Notes under the pieces: model-generated | Seen by the model: the letters and a program-made list of their open reading frames with translations, nothing else | What the model was told of the DNA's origin: nothing | Database searches by the model: none | Assembly (NCBI RefSeq): GCF_001570805.1 | Contig: NZ_BCSJ01000015.1 | Location: 523,232-587,231 of the forward strand | Reading direction: 5' to 3' | DNA length: 64,000 bases | Source: Brevibacterium epidermidis NBRC 14811 | GTDB taxonomy: Bacteria > Actinomycetota > Actinomycetes > Actinomycetales > Brevibacteriaceae | Program-made: the position numbers and the translations under genes | In this document: one piece after another, positions 10,638 through 18,880 of the stretch | Layout: the number at the start of each line of letters is the position of its first letter | Numbering within the stretch: position 1 is the stretch's first letter

Positions 10638-10732
10638 GTCGTTCTCCGCCTGCATCTCGCGATCGCTGCCGGTCTAACTTGATGGTCTTCAAGGCAACAG
10701 AGCATTGCGCTGGCGTGCTAGAGTCGGCAGTC

Positions 10733-11509
10733 ATGGGAGCAGACTTCGACCCGGTTGTGCATAATCGTATTGCCTGGGATCGCCTTGTTGATAACGATAT
10801 CGAATGGTCTCAACCTGTCGACGCTGATGTCATCGAGCGTGCGGGCGAAGGCGACTGGTCCGTGGTCCTCATCGGCCACGAACCGACACCCCGTAATTGG
10901 TTTCCCGCCAAGTTGTCTGGCGTACGTACGCTCTGCCTCGCTTCCGGTGGAGGTCAACAGGGTCCCATCCTCGCAGCAGCGGGTGCCACCGTAACGGTCT
11001 TCGACAATTCTCCCAAGCAACTTGCCCGAGATGACCAAGTCGCATCACGTGAGGGTCTGGAGCTTCGCACTGTTCTGGGCGATATGCGCGATCTCAGTGC
11101 CTTTAGCGACGAGGTCTTTGACCTCATCATCAACCCCGTGTCGACTGTGTTCTGTCCCGATCTGGCGCCGGTCTGGACGGAGGCCTTCCGCGTCCTACGG
11201 CCCGGTGGTCTGCTCCTCACTGGTTTCATGAATCCGGATGTCTACCTCTTCGATGAGGCGTCGCTTGATCAGCAAACGCTCGTCGTGCGCCATCGACTAC
11301 CCTTTAGCTCACTCGACCTCTCGGAAAACGATCGAATGTGCACCTACGGAGACGGGCCAATCGAGTACAGCCACTCGCTGACTGAGCAGATCGGCGGACA
11401 ACTAAAAGCAGGATTCATGCTCACCGACCTTGTTGAAGCGCCACATCACGCAGACATTACTGCGGAGTATTTCCCGGCCTACATTGCAACCCGAGCCATC
11501 AAGACATAA
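10733..11509 (+). CDS. Class I SAM-dependent methyltransferase
   Basis: A 258-residue methyltransferase of the Methyltransf_11/25 type. Motif I is the SAM-binding LCLASGGGQQGPILAAAG (about residues 64-82), the acidic residue ending beta-2 is in VTVFDNS, and the post-motif region VFDLIINPVSTVF and FRVLRPGGLLL are typical. The ATG at 10733 is preferred to the longer frame because the N-terminus aligns with related proteins that begin just ahead of a V-H-N-x-x-A-W-D segment. The methylated substrate is unknown. It stands alone between a GNAT gene and a convergent regulator. Confidence 0.8.
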   Translation: MGADFDPVVHNRIAWDRLVDNDIEWSQPVDADVIERAGEGDWSVVLIGHEPTPRNWFPAKLSGVRTLCLASGGGQQGPILAAAGATVTVFDNSPKQLARDDQVASREGLELRTVLGDMRDLSAFSDEVFDLIINPVSTVFCPDLAPVWTEAFRVLRPGGLLLTGFMNPDVYLFDEASLDQQTLVVRHRLPFSSLDLSENDRMCTYGDGPIEYSHSLTEQIGGQLKAGFMLTDLVEAPHHADITAEYFPAYIATRAIKT

Positions 11510-11659
11510 TCGCTCACAACTGTGTCAACCCGCAGTAGCTTGATCGCCGCGTCAACTTAAGTTGTTCAGACCGCGACTGTCGCGCGCTTCAAATTCGATC
11601 GCGCTCTTCAGTCGGTCAGCTCGTACGCCTTAGTACTACTGTCTGGTTAGCAGTGGCGT

Positions 11660-12631
11660 CTAGGAGCGGAGTCGAGAGTTGATGCCATCGAGGAGAAAGC
11701 CCAGGCCCCGTTCGAAGAGTCGATCCAAATCGAGTTCATAGCCGGATCCGACGAGCGCCTGCAGGCCAGCATGATTGTTCCGATAGCTCAGGTCTCGCAG
11801 CGTGGTCATGCGCTCGTCGACCCACGTGTCGGCGTCGATACCCGAAGTTGCTTCGGCCTCAGCTTCCGGCTCGAGCAGGATGGCCATGCCGCGCATCTGC
11901 GTAAACAGTAGCAGGTGCGCCTCGAACGCCTCTTCGGCGCTGATGCCGGCCTGCCTGAATGTCTGGATCGCCCATTCCGCGAACGCTAGCGCCGCAGGGA
12001 GGAGTTGTGGGCGGGTCACGGAAAGCTGGGGTGCGAGCCACGGATGACGGCGAAAGACCCGCCAGAGCTCTCGGTGGCCTGCGATCAGCCGATCTCGCCA
12101 ATCACCATCGCTGGCCCCAGGGGACCATTTCCTGAGGGCACGCTCCATCATTCTGGTGACGAGGTCTTCCTTGCTGGTCACATGCCGGTACAGGGAAGTC
12201 GGCTGGGTTCGCAGCAGATGAGCGACTCTGCGCATCGAGAGCATTTCCAGGCCTTCGGCGTCGGCGACCGCGATGCCGGCAGCCGTGATCCACTCGGCGT
12301 TGAGTGGTACGGTCCCCTGACCTGCAGGTTGAGCGGACCGGTTCTTCGGCGGGCGGGCGTGAAAGCGGGGCGAATCGACGTTGCGATCTCCCGCTACGAT
12401 TGTTCCGACGCCCGGCACAGGGAGAGCGAGACCTTCGGCGCGCAGCAGCGCGTGCACTCGGCTCGCGGTCGCGACGGCGACGTGCCGGGTCCGCACGATT
12501 TCTCGCGCAGAGGGGAGCGGGTCTCCAGGCCGCAGGGCGCCGGAGACGATTTGCTCACGCAGTTCGGCGGCGATGGTCGTCGATGAGGTGCTCACTACTA
12601 CATCCTGTACTAGAACACCGACAGTCGGCAA
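11660..12631 (-). CDS. GntR-TetR hybrid transcriptional regulator
   Basis: A 323-residue regulator with two DNA-binding modules. Residues about 16-80 form a GntR winged helix (IAAELREQIVSGALRPGDPLPSAREI... VATASRVHALLRAEGL). Residues about 110-175 form a TetR HTH (AGIAVADAEGLEMLSMRRVAHLL, then PTSLYRHVTSKEDLV), followed by a TetR_C-type ligand domain. Such GntR/TetR composites occur in actinobacteria. It is divergent from the broken FAD monooxygenase, its likely target, and repeated GTACTAG boxes lie in the shared region. Confidence 0.75.
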   Translation of the reverse strand: MPTVGVLVQDVVVSTSSTTIAAELREQIVSGALRPGDPLPSAREIVRTRHVAVATASRVHALLRAEGLALPVPGVGTIVAGDRNVDSPRFHARPPKNRSAQPAGQGTVPLNAEWITAAGIAVADAEGLEMLSMRRVAHLLRTQPTSLYRHVTSKEDLVTRMMERALRKWSPGASDGDWRDRLIAGHRELWRVFRRHPWLAPQLSVTRPQLLPAALAFAEWAIQTFRQAGISAEEAFEAHLLLFTQMRGMAILLEPEAEAEATSGIDADTWVDERMTTLRDLSYRNNHAGLQALVGSGYELDLDRLFERGLGFLLDGINSRLRS

Positions 12632-12680
12632 GCCCCCGTATTTCCCTCCACCCGCACGTCGAGGACGGTGACCGTACTAG
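12606..12680. promoter_or_regulatory. Candidate operators: two GTACTAG boxes
   Basis: The near-palindrome TGTACTAGAACA (12606-12617) and a second GTACTAG (12674-12680) lie between the hybrid regulator and the divergent monooxygenase. GntR and TetR proteins bind such short inverted repeats, so autoregulation and control of the monooxygenase is a reasonable inference. Confidence 0.4.
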
Positions 12681-12723
12681 TGCGCGATTGCCCCTCGCGG
12701 GTGCCGTTCCTACGCTGTGTGCC

Positions 12724-13929
12724 ATGAACAGACGACAGATACTCATTTCGGGGGCGAGCATTGCCGGACTCGCATGTGCGTACTGGCTACGCAGCTACGG
12801 TTTCGCGGTTACCATCGTTGAGATAGCGCCGGCCACGCGTCCTGGCGGACAGGCAGTGGACCTGCGCGGCGCGGGGCGCACCGTCATCGAACGTATGGGC
12901 ATGCTCGATGATGCCCGCTGCATCGGCCTCGACCAGGCCGGCATCTCCTGGGTCGACCAACAGGGCCGCACTCGGGCGGCAATTGGCTCCGACGACTTCG
13001 ACGGGGAGGGGTTCATTTCGGAGATCGAGATCCTTCGCGGCGACCTCGTCGACCTGCTTCACCGCCGACTCGATGACGAGGTGGAATACCTCTTCAACGA
13101 CTCCATAATGAGACTTGCATAGGATGCTGGTGGCGTCGAAGTGGTCTTCCGCCACGCGCCACCACGCCGATTTGACCTCGTCATCGGTGCCGACGGGCTG
13201 CACTCAGGTGTGCGTGCCGCCGCTTTTGGGCCCGAAGAACAATTCGTCAAACCTTTAGGACTGTACACGGCATGGTTCACTGCACCCGCGTTCGATGACC
13301 TCGACGGCTGGTATCAGACGTACAACCACCCCGGTGGCCTTGTCGCATCCATCCGGCCGGGCCGGATCAGCACGCAGTCCAAAGCCGCGCTTAGCTTCCG
13401 ACCTCGCCGAGGCGAAATTATCCGCTACGATCGGCGCGACCGCGCCGCGCAGCTTGCTCTCCTCGACAAGCGATTCGCAGGGGCTGGATGGCACACGGCA
13501 CGTCTGCTCGAAGCTGCCCACACGGCGCCCGATTTCTCCTTCGACACCATGGCGCAGGTCGAACTCGACCGGTGGTGGACTGGCAGGGTCGCGCTAATCG
13601 GCGACGGTGCAGCGTGCCCGAGCCCGCTGAGCGGACTGGGCACCAGCGTCGCGCTCGTTGGCGCCTACGTCGTGGCCGGAGAACTCGGCGCTGGAGCAGA
13701 GCATGCTGCCGCGTTCGAAGAATACGACCGGATTGTGCGCCCCTTTGCCACGGGGGCCCAGCAGCTGGCGGGCGGCACTGGAGGATTCGCGCCTATGAAT
13801 GGTCTCACGCTCCGCCTTGTCCAGGCCTCGATGTCCTGGGCTACTCGCTGGCCGATTCGAGGGTTCATGGAGAAGCAGTTCAGCAAATCGACGGACATCG
13901 AGCTGCCATATTATCCAAGTGGCCTCTGA
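12724..13929 (+). pseudogene. FAD-dependent monooxygenase interrupted by an in-frame TAG
   Basis: One reading frame of 402 codons with an amber codon at codon 133 (13120-13122). Before it come the Rossmann FAD motif GASIAGLACAYWLRSYG and the VDLRGAG segment. After it, in the same frame, come VIGADGLHSGVR (the DG motif), VALIGDGAACPSPLSGLGTSVALVGAYVV (the GD motif) and the C-terminal domain. Together they make a full-length PHBH-fold aromatic or tetracycline-type hydroxylase of about 400 residues. Nothing else is damaged, so this is a recent nonsense change, a sequencing error, or a readthrough codon. Reading the halves as two separate genes would leave each without a complete fold. Confidence 0.8.
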
Positions 13930-13932
13930 CAG

Positions 13933-13972
13933 GATCAGGAGTGAGCGGCACCCGTGCCGCTCACTCCTGATC
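13933..13972 (+). terminator. Hairpin terminator, 19-bp perfect stem
   Basis: GATCAGGAGTGAGCGGCAC pairs perfectly with 13954-13972 around a CC centre, four bases after the monooxygenase stop. There is no T-run, as is common in actinobacteria. It may serve both converging transcripts. Confidence 0.7.
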
Positions 13973-14082
13973 TGACCGTCCAATTCTTCACACTTTGCCA
14001 AATGTCGCGAGCGATGTGGCATCTCTGCGGCTCTTCGAACACATGGCATCTGCAATGTCCGCATACCATGTACGCGGAGCTT

Positions 14083-15300
14083 CTATACCGCTGAGAATGC
14101 GAGCGTCACGTTCTGACCGCCGAACCCAAAAGAATTACTGACCGCGCCTCGTACTGACGTGCGACGTGTCTCTTGGACCACATCAAGACAGATTTCAGGG
14201 TCTATGCGCTGCAGGTTCAGCGTTGCAGGAACGACTCCGGATTCTAGAGTCTTTGCCGTGATAATCGCTTCAAGCGCACCCGCCCCCGCGACCAGGTGGC
14301 CCAGAGCGCCCTTCGGGGCAGTGACCGACACGTTGTCACCGAACACCTCAAAGAGTGCTTGAGCCTCGGCACGATCGCCGACGAGCGTACCGGTCGCATG
14401 AGCGTTTACATGGTCGATGTCGCTGGTGTGGAGATCGCCGATTGCAAGTGCTTTGCGAATGGCCCGGATCTGGCTGAGTCCGCCCGGCTCGGTGCCAGTG
14501 ATGTGATAAGCATCCGAGGTGATACCCCATCCAGCAAGCCATGCGCGGACCCGGCCACCACGCGCGACTACATGGCTTTCGCTCTCAAGGATCACGATGC
14601 CGGCTCCTTCCCCGAGTACGAACCCTCGTCTGTCGATGTCAAACGGTCGAGAAAGTCGATCAGCTGGTCCTCCATCCGGTTTAGCGAGAGCTTGTGCCTG
14701 CGCAAACCCGGCGAGGGTGAGCGGAGAAATGGCAGCTTCCGTTCCTCCCGCAATCACCACATCGGCATCGCCGCTTTGGATCAGCCGAGCGCCCGTGGCG
14801 ATGGCTTCGGCTCCCGATGCGCAAGCCGAAACGGGTGTGTAAACTCCGCCTTTAGCTGTGTACTCAAGACTGATCTGGGCTGAAGCGCCGTTAGCCATCA
14901 GCATTGGTACCACGCGGGGTGAAACTCGCCGCGGACCGGAGTTCTCAAGTACGTCGTCTTGGGCGAGCAGTGTCTGCACACCACCTACTCCCGTCCCTAC
15001 GGCCACCGCCAGGCGTTCGGGATCACAGTCACGAATGGCGGCGTCTCGCCACGCCTCATCGGCAGCGATCAGGGCCAGCTGCTGGTTACGGTCGAGCTTC
15101 CTCGCGCGTACACGGCCAAGAGCCAACTCCAGGTCGGTCGTCACGGGAGCGGCGACACGGACCGGAAGGTCATTCCACGTGTCATCAAGCCGGTCCAGCT
15201 CGCGTACACCCGAGCGTCCCGCGACCAATCCTTGCCACAAGGCATCCACATCGTTTCCGAGCGGGGTCACCGCGCCGTATCCCGTCATCGCAATTCTCAT
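14083..15300 (-). CDS. Beta-ketoacyl-ACP synthase II-like condensing enzyme
   Basis: A 405-residue thiolase-fold ketosynthase that extends an acyl-ACP with malonyl-ACP. The triad is complete: Cys160 in SACASGAEA, His301 in NAHATGTLVGD and His335 in GHLVAGAGALEA, with the C-terminal NSFGFGGQN. The start at 15300 fits GGAG seven bases upstream, better than the ATG at 15306. There is no ACP, acyltransferase or reductase alongside, so this is a solitary paralogue and not the housekeeping fabF locus. It is divergent from a TetR gene with twin operators between them, which suggests ligand-controlled expression in lipid or secondary metabolism. Confidence 0.85.
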   Translation of the reverse strand: MRIAMTGYGAVTPLGNDVDALWQGLVAGRSGVRELDRLDDTWNDLPVRVAAPVTTDLELALGRVRARKLDRNQQLALIAADEAWRDAAIRDCDPERLAVAVGTGVGGVQTLLAQDDVLENSGPRRVSPRVVPMLMANGASAQISLEYTAKGGVYTPVSACASGAEAIATGARLIQSGDADVVIAGGTEAAISPLTLAGFAQAQALAKPDGGPADRLSRPFDIDRRGFVLGEGAGIVILESESHVVARGGRVRAWLAGWGITSDAYHITGTEPGGLSQIRAIRKALAIGDLHTSDIDHVNAHATGTLVGDRAEAQALFEVFGDNVSVTAPKGALGHLVAGAGALEAIITAKTLESGVVPATLNLQRIDPEICLDVVQETRRTSVRGAVSNSFGFGGQNVTLAFSAV

Positions 15301-15315
15301 CAGCATTCTCCATTC

Positions 15316-15350
15316 TTGTATCACGTACAAGTCAGTTGTATCACATACAA
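15316..15350. promoter_or_regulatory. Twin 15-bp TetR operators
   Basis: TTGTATCACGTACAA (15316-15330) and TTGTATCACATACAA (15336-15350) are near-identical palindromes centred 20 bp apart, two helical turns, between the divergent ketosynthase and TetR genes. The second ends 7 bp before the TetR ATG. I infer that the adjacent TetR binds both and represses both genes. Confidence 0.75.
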
Positions 15351-15357
15351 TGACGTT

Positions 15358-15954
15358 ATGGCCGAACAGAAGCAGCGCAGTTATACCGTTCGAGGAGCAG
15401 AGACACGACGCCGGATTCGAGCCACCGCGATGGAACTCTTCCGCGACCGTGAATTCGGGGACGTCACGGTGAGCGAACTGGCGGAGTCGGCTGGAGTGTA
15501 TCCGAATCAGATCACCCATCACTTCGGTTCGAAAGATGCGTTGTATATCGACGCCGCATTTGGGCTCCTGCTAGGAGACACTGAACGGCTTCAGAGGGCA
15601 GGGCGCAGGGCGCCCACACCGGGTACTCTGCATGAAGTGCTCGCCCGCACGGCTCTCACAATGCCATCGACGACTGTCATTGTGAGTGCGCTTGCGCTCG
15701 CGCGCGGGAACCCTGCGGTCCAACATGCTGTCGAAGATTCCCTCGGCCTCCTCTTCCGGCAGTCCGAGCGCTTCTTGGAACGTGTGCAGGAGGAACGCGG
15801 ATGGACAGTAGATCAAGACATCGGCCGTGCTGCGAAGACATTCTGGAGTGCAGTCTTTGGGGCTGTACTCGTTTCCCAGGCTGGGTACCCGGGCGGACCG
15901 TCTTCTGTCGATGTGGCGGCAACACTCTCCTTCCGATCCGATGGTGAGAGATAG
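15358..15954 (+). CDS. TetR-family regulator beside ketosynthase
   Basis: A 198-residue TetR-type repressor. The N-terminal HTH spans about residues 12-58 (ETRRRIRATAMELFRDREF ... TVSELAESAGVYPNQITHHFGSKDAL), and the C-terminal ligand domain shows no catalytic motif. The ATG at 15358 follows the operators directly. The frame continues upstream without a stop, but that extension runs antisense through the ketosynthase and lacks a regulator-like sequence. Likely autoregulated through the twin palindromes and controlling the divergent ketosynthase. Confidence 0.8.
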   Translation: MAEQKQRSYTVRGAETRRRIRATAMELFRDREFGDVTVSELAESAGVYPNQITHHFGSKDALYIDAAFGLLLGDTERLQRAGRRAPTPGTLHEVLARTALTMPSTTVIVSALALARGNPAVQHAVEDSLGLLFRQSERFLERVQEERGWTVDQDIGRAAKTFWSAVFGAVLVSQAGYPGGPSSVDVAATLSFRSDGER

Positions 15955-16367
15955 CCGCTTGGGGTTCTCCCGCCTTGGCAGGCGGGGATTACTCGACTCG
16001 CGCCTTACCCGCGTTCTTGTCGGAGTTGACGCGGCACCCGTCGGCTGGCTCATGCGTCATTTGCTCCGGTGTGCCAGGTTGCGTGATCCCATAAAGGACC
16101 GAACTCTCACTGATGAGTTCCCCTTGTGGCGAAGGAAGCGACGCTTGGCTATCGCAATTGATGTCCTGCACCGGAGCACGCTAGTACTGGTAGCGCATGT
16201 CGTCTCTGACAGAGGACAGTTTCGAGGCGTCCATCATCGCTTCGTGAGCATCCCGAGATGGCCTACCTCAACCTGGAGAACGAGACTTGAGCGCCTACGA
16301 AAAGCGGGCCACATGGAGTACCTGATGCTGCTTCAGCCCCAACTGCACCGAGTGACGCTAACGCACG
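15955..16367. other. Intergenic stretch between TetR genes
   Basis: No gene supported. A GC hairpin, CCCGCC/GGCGGG at 15969-15986, just after the TetR stop may terminate that transcript. Short frames on both strands (about 16000-16300) have no recognisable family or convincing starts. Confidence 0.5.
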
Positions 16368-16973
16368 CTACTTGTTCGCAGTCTGCTTTACCGCAAGCTG
16401 GAGGATAGCGTCGGCTGCCGCCCGAACCGCGTCGTCGAGCCATACTGGAATAGGGTGCTGGTCTCTCACGTACGAGCGGATCATCCCATAGGGAGTCTGA
16501 CGGATTGCCAAAGCAACGACATCGACCGCGCCGTCCTCGGCAGTTCCGAAGTATTCCAATACCTGTTCCCGGCCGAGCCTCCAGATGTTGTCGTTGACGT
16601 CAGCAACTGCCGAGCGAAGTTCAGGCGGAGCAATAGCGAGCAATTGGCTTTGACTAAAAAGGGTCATCGCCAAGGCGTCGTCAGGGTGCTCCCGACAAAA
16701 CCGCGGCTGGTGCACTGCCTGGGCAAGCATTGCCTGGTAAGGGTCAGCCAGGCTGGCAGTTTCCAGTAACCCTACGTGGAAGCGCTGCACCGACCGGAGC
16801 CAAAGGCTCGCCATCAAATGGATGCGCGAAGGGAACCGGTGGTAGATGGATCCCACTGGTACCCCGATCTCATCTGAGACTTGAGCAATGGTCACTTTGG
16901 GCCCGTGGGCCGAAACAGCTGCAGCTGCAGCGTCAAGGATCTCGTCAAAAGAGAACTTCGAAGGTCTTGCCAT
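16368..16973 (-). CDS. TetR/AcrR-family regulator
   Basis: A 201-residue repressor: HTH at about residues 8-52 (FSFDEILDAAAAAVSAHGPKVTIAQVSDEIGVPVGSIYHRF) and an all-helical ligand domain. It is divergent from the membrane-protein gene at 16997, only 23 bp away, so the two share a control region. Palindromic TTCTAGAA and TAGAA-N6-TTCTA motifs lie at 17008-17026. The neighbouring membrane protein is the probable target. Confidence 0.8.
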   Translation of the reverse strand: MARPSKFSFDEILDAAAAAVSAHGPKVTIAQVSDEIGVPVGSIYHRFPSRIHLMASLWLRSVQRFHVGLLETASLADPYQAMLAQAVHQPRFCREHPDDALAMTLFSQSQLLAIAPPELRSAVADVNDNIWRLGREQVLEYFGTAEDGAVDVVALAIRQTPYGMIRSYVRDQHPIPVWLDDAVRAAADAILQLAVKQTANK

Positions 16974-16996
16974 AGTTCCATTGTGCCTGTTAATTT

Positions 16997-17545
16997 ATGA
17001 ATATGTATTCTAGAACAGAAATTCTAAAACCCTCGGACGTGCAACCCGGGTGGAGTAGACCACCGTCACTCATGGCCCACATTGCGGCATGGGGAGCATT
17101 CGCTGTAACGGTGCCCTCAGCGGTTTGGCGCGTGTTGATGATTATGGGGTTCCTGCCGGGCACAGCCGATCTACGCATGGCGCACGCAGGGGATGAGCTC
17201 TATGTCTGGGGCCTGAGCCTCGTGCAACTTGCTGCCGGATTCCTCGCGATCGGTCTCATACGCCCGTGGGGCGAGCGAATCGGGGGGCTTAAGATCCCGC
17301 ATTGGATCCCCATTGGTTTCGGGATTATAGGCGGTTGCGCAGTGACGTACCTATTCACAATTGCGTCGCTGGTGGGTTTGGCTAGTGGATCCCGACCAGA
17401 TCAGGGGCTAGTGCATGGCGATGCGCTGGTGATCATGGTCCTGTGCTACGCCCCAATCATTTTCTGGGGCCCCCTTGAATTGGCTGCAGTCTTCGCATTC
17501 ATTCGCCGTGTGAACGGCGCTGCTCACCGCTCGATCAGCTACTAG
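16997..17545 (+). CDS. Four-helix membrane protein under TetR control
   Basis: A 182-residue protein with about four membrane segments (residues near 28-50, 70-92, 110-135 and 145-172) and charged loops, including PWGERIGGL. No transport or enzymatic motif is recognised. The start is uncertain. The ATG at 16997 overlaps the palindromes thought to bind the TetR, so the in-frame ATG at 17072 (MAHIAAWGAF) may be the real start. The next gene, also a membrane protein, follows after 64 bp. Confidence 0.55.
   Translation: MNMYSRTEILKPSDVQPGWSRPPSLMAHIAAWGAFAVTVPSAVWRVLMIMGFLPGTADLRMAHAGDELYVWGLSLVQLAAGFLAIGLIRPWGERIGGLKIPHWIPIGFGIIGGCAVTYLFTIASLVGLASGSRPDQGLVHGDALVIMVLCYAPIIFWGPLELAAVFAFIRRVNGAAHRSISY
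17008..17026. promoter_or_regulatory. Candidate TetR operator
   Basis: TTCTAGAA at 17008-17015 overlaps the larger inverted repeat TAGAA-N6-TTCTA (17011-17026), next to a divergent TetR gene. It falls inside the first codons of the longest membrane-protein frame, which argues for a later start of that gene. Confidence 0.35.
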
Positions 17546-17609
17546 TTGACCACCCGCAGCGCTGGGTAAAACCACAATGCGTCTCGCCAACAGACTACTT
17601 GGAGAACTT

Positions 17610-18581
17610 ATGAACGAGATCAATGCACACCTAGCCAAAGAGATCATGGCAGATCGCGCACGAGAAGCCGAAGAACAACACTCACGCGCTCGAATGATCA
17701 GAGCAGCTTCGTCTGCTCACGCCAGCTACGCCAAGCCGGTGCGCCGTCAAGGCTGGAAAGGAGCGTTCAAATCTGGATCCTCTTGGCCGCAGAACCGAAA
17801 GCTCACATCGAGTTGGGTCTGTCTCAGTATTGGTGCCGCTGCAGGAACACTCGCGTTCCTTCATTCAGCTTCTGATTACGTCGCAGACAATTCACCAAGA
17901 TGGTTCGTCCTGACAGGTGTCGCGGTTGCTGTCATAGCCCGTTTGTCCGCTCGGACTACGGGCCAGCGCTACGCGGGATTGCTCATCGCGACGGTGCTGC
18001 TACTACCGTCCGCGTGCACTCTGTTGCTTCTGCATGTGTTGCGGGCGGTGGGTGCGATTCCATTCCCGGTAGATCTGATCTCCGCCTCAGCCTCGATCGG
18101 GGCGGCGATCATGCTCCTCAGCTTGTGGATCTTACCGAACCCGCTCCGGCCCCCTCGCGACCTGCGTGTTTCAGTGCCTCGCTGGGTGCCTGTGGTCGGC
18201 ATTACCGCGTCGCTCGTGTATCCGACGCTCAAAGCGCTCTGGGCGTTCGGGACCGATGTTGCGGCCCCGCCCGGCACGGTAGGTGTCGTCGATGCGACGT
18301 TCACTGCGACTGTCGCGGTGTCTCTGGCGGCGGTACCGGCGCTCCCGATCGCGATGCGCTGGTGGGATCGTCCCGCTCCGAGATGGATGCGATCTGCCGC
18401 TCTGATCGGGGGCCTCGTCCTGCTATCCCTCGGCGTCTCCGGACTGTGGGGCGTGGCGCGCAGCCCAGCCGGCGATCCCGCCACCGGCCTGCTCGTGTAC
18501 GGCGGATGGCTGGTCTGGGGCACGGCGATACTCGCGACTGCAGGTCGCCTCTCGCCTACGCCCAGTACCCGTCGGGCATAG
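17610..18581 (+). CDS. Multi-pass membrane protein, unknown
   Basis: A 323-residue protein. A charged, probably helical cytoplasmic N-terminus (about 1-60) is followed by around eight membrane segments, with a helix pair near the middle ending in a basic PLRPPRDLRVSVPRW loop. The ATG at 17610 has GGAG five bases upstream and is chosen over the longer frame from 17577. No family signature is visible. It follows the smaller membrane protein and precedes the SrmL leader by 150 bp on the same strand; whether it works with either is unknown. Confidence 0.55.
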   Translation: MNEINAHLAKEIMADRAREAEEQHSRARMIRAASSAHASYAKPVRRQGWKGAFKSGSSWPQNRKLTSSWVCLSIGAAAGTLAFLHSASDYVADNSPRWFVLTGVAVAVIARLSARTTGQRYAGLLIATVLLLPSACTLLLLHVLRAVGAIPFPVDLISASASIGAAIMLLSLWILPNPLRPPRDLRVSVPRWVPVVGITASLVYPTLKALWAFGTDVAAPPGTVGVVDATFTATVAVSLAAVPALPIAMRWWDRPAPRWMRSAALIGGLVLLSLGVSGLWGVARSPAGDPATGLLVYGGWLVWGTAILATAGRLSPTPSTRRA

Positions 18582-18718
18582 GCGTTGATGTCTTGGGAGA
18601 CACCGTCGTAGTCATTTCGGTCTCGCGGTACTCGACATAATGAGCCTGCGCGGGCACCGATCATGTCCGCCTCTATCATCACGAGTACCAAAGCTGCTAT
18701 CGGAAGCGGCGATCCTGA

Positions 18719-18724
18719 TAGAAT
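18719..18724 (+). promoter_or_regulatory. -10 element of a leaderless promoter
   Basis: TAGAAT, preceded by TGA (an extended -10), ends exactly 7 bases before the ATG of the leader ORF at 18732. In actinobacteria this spacing marks leaderless transcripts that start at the A of the initiation codon. No good -35 is seen, as is common with extended -10 promoters. Confidence 0.55.
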
Positions 18725-18731
18725 TTCCCCC

Positions 18732-18803
18732 ATGAGTTGGCAGCAGCGATTTTTGTACCCCCGGCCAGGTAACGGCCGCGGGGTTCTCGACGTGCGCCAC
18801 TAG
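18732..18803 (+). CDS. 23-codon leader ORF upstream of the PheS-like ligase
   Basis: ATG at 18732 to TAG at 18801-18803, too short for routine gene calling. The peptide is MSWQQRFLYPRPGNGRG followed by VLDVRH. It has no ribosome-binding site but sits 7 bases after a -10 hexamer, so it is probably translated from a leaderless mRNA. Codons 7 and 8 are TTT and TTG, uncommon in this GC-rich genome. A ribosome paused there would cover the 5' arm (18758-18766) of the RNA stems described next. The ORF runs through both arms of the first hairpin. I infer a regulatory leader peptide for the ligase at 18881; it could instead be a functional micropeptide. Confidence 0.55.
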   Translation: MSWQQRFLYPRPGNGRGVLDVRH

Positions 18804-18834
18804 CTCACCGGGTCTCCGCAGGCGCGGCCGGGGG
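18758..18834 (+). promoter_or_regulatory. Competing RNA stems, possible attenuator of the ligase gene
   Basis: CCCCCGGCC (18758-18766) can pair with GGCCGGGGG (18826-18834), with GCGCC/GGCGC (18794-18798 with 18821-18825) stacking inside. The same 5' arm can instead close a local hairpin with GGCC (18774-18777) and GGGG (18780-18783). The structures exclude each other, and translation of the leader ORF would decide between them. No U-tract follows, so control might act on ligase translation (GGAG at 18869) or by Rho, not intrinsic termination. Pairing is read by eye only. Confidence 0.5.
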
Positions 18835-18880
18835 ATGATCTTATCTTTCGTCAGCCCGCAATCCTATTGGAGATTCTCTC

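Noticed and set aside
12304..13122. 272-codon ORF ending at the amber codon as a complete gene
   Set aside because: Its first 140 codons are antisense to the hybrid regulator; the monooxygenase starts at 12724 and continues in frame past the stop.
18612..18800. Minus-strand 62-codon frame across the SrmL leader
   Set aside because: It is antisense to the leader ORF and its stems; no start context, and any conservation would be explained by the plus-strand leader.
18758..18834. tRNA or tRNA-like gene suggested by the CCCCCGG/CCGGGGG acceptor-like stem
   Set aside because: Neither strand shows a T-arm (GGTTCRANNCC), D-arm or anticodon arm at correct spacing.
18725..18880. T-box riboswitch upstream of the PheS-like ligase
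   Set aside because: No conserved T-box bulge sequence or stem I motifs; the leader-ORF explanation fits better.
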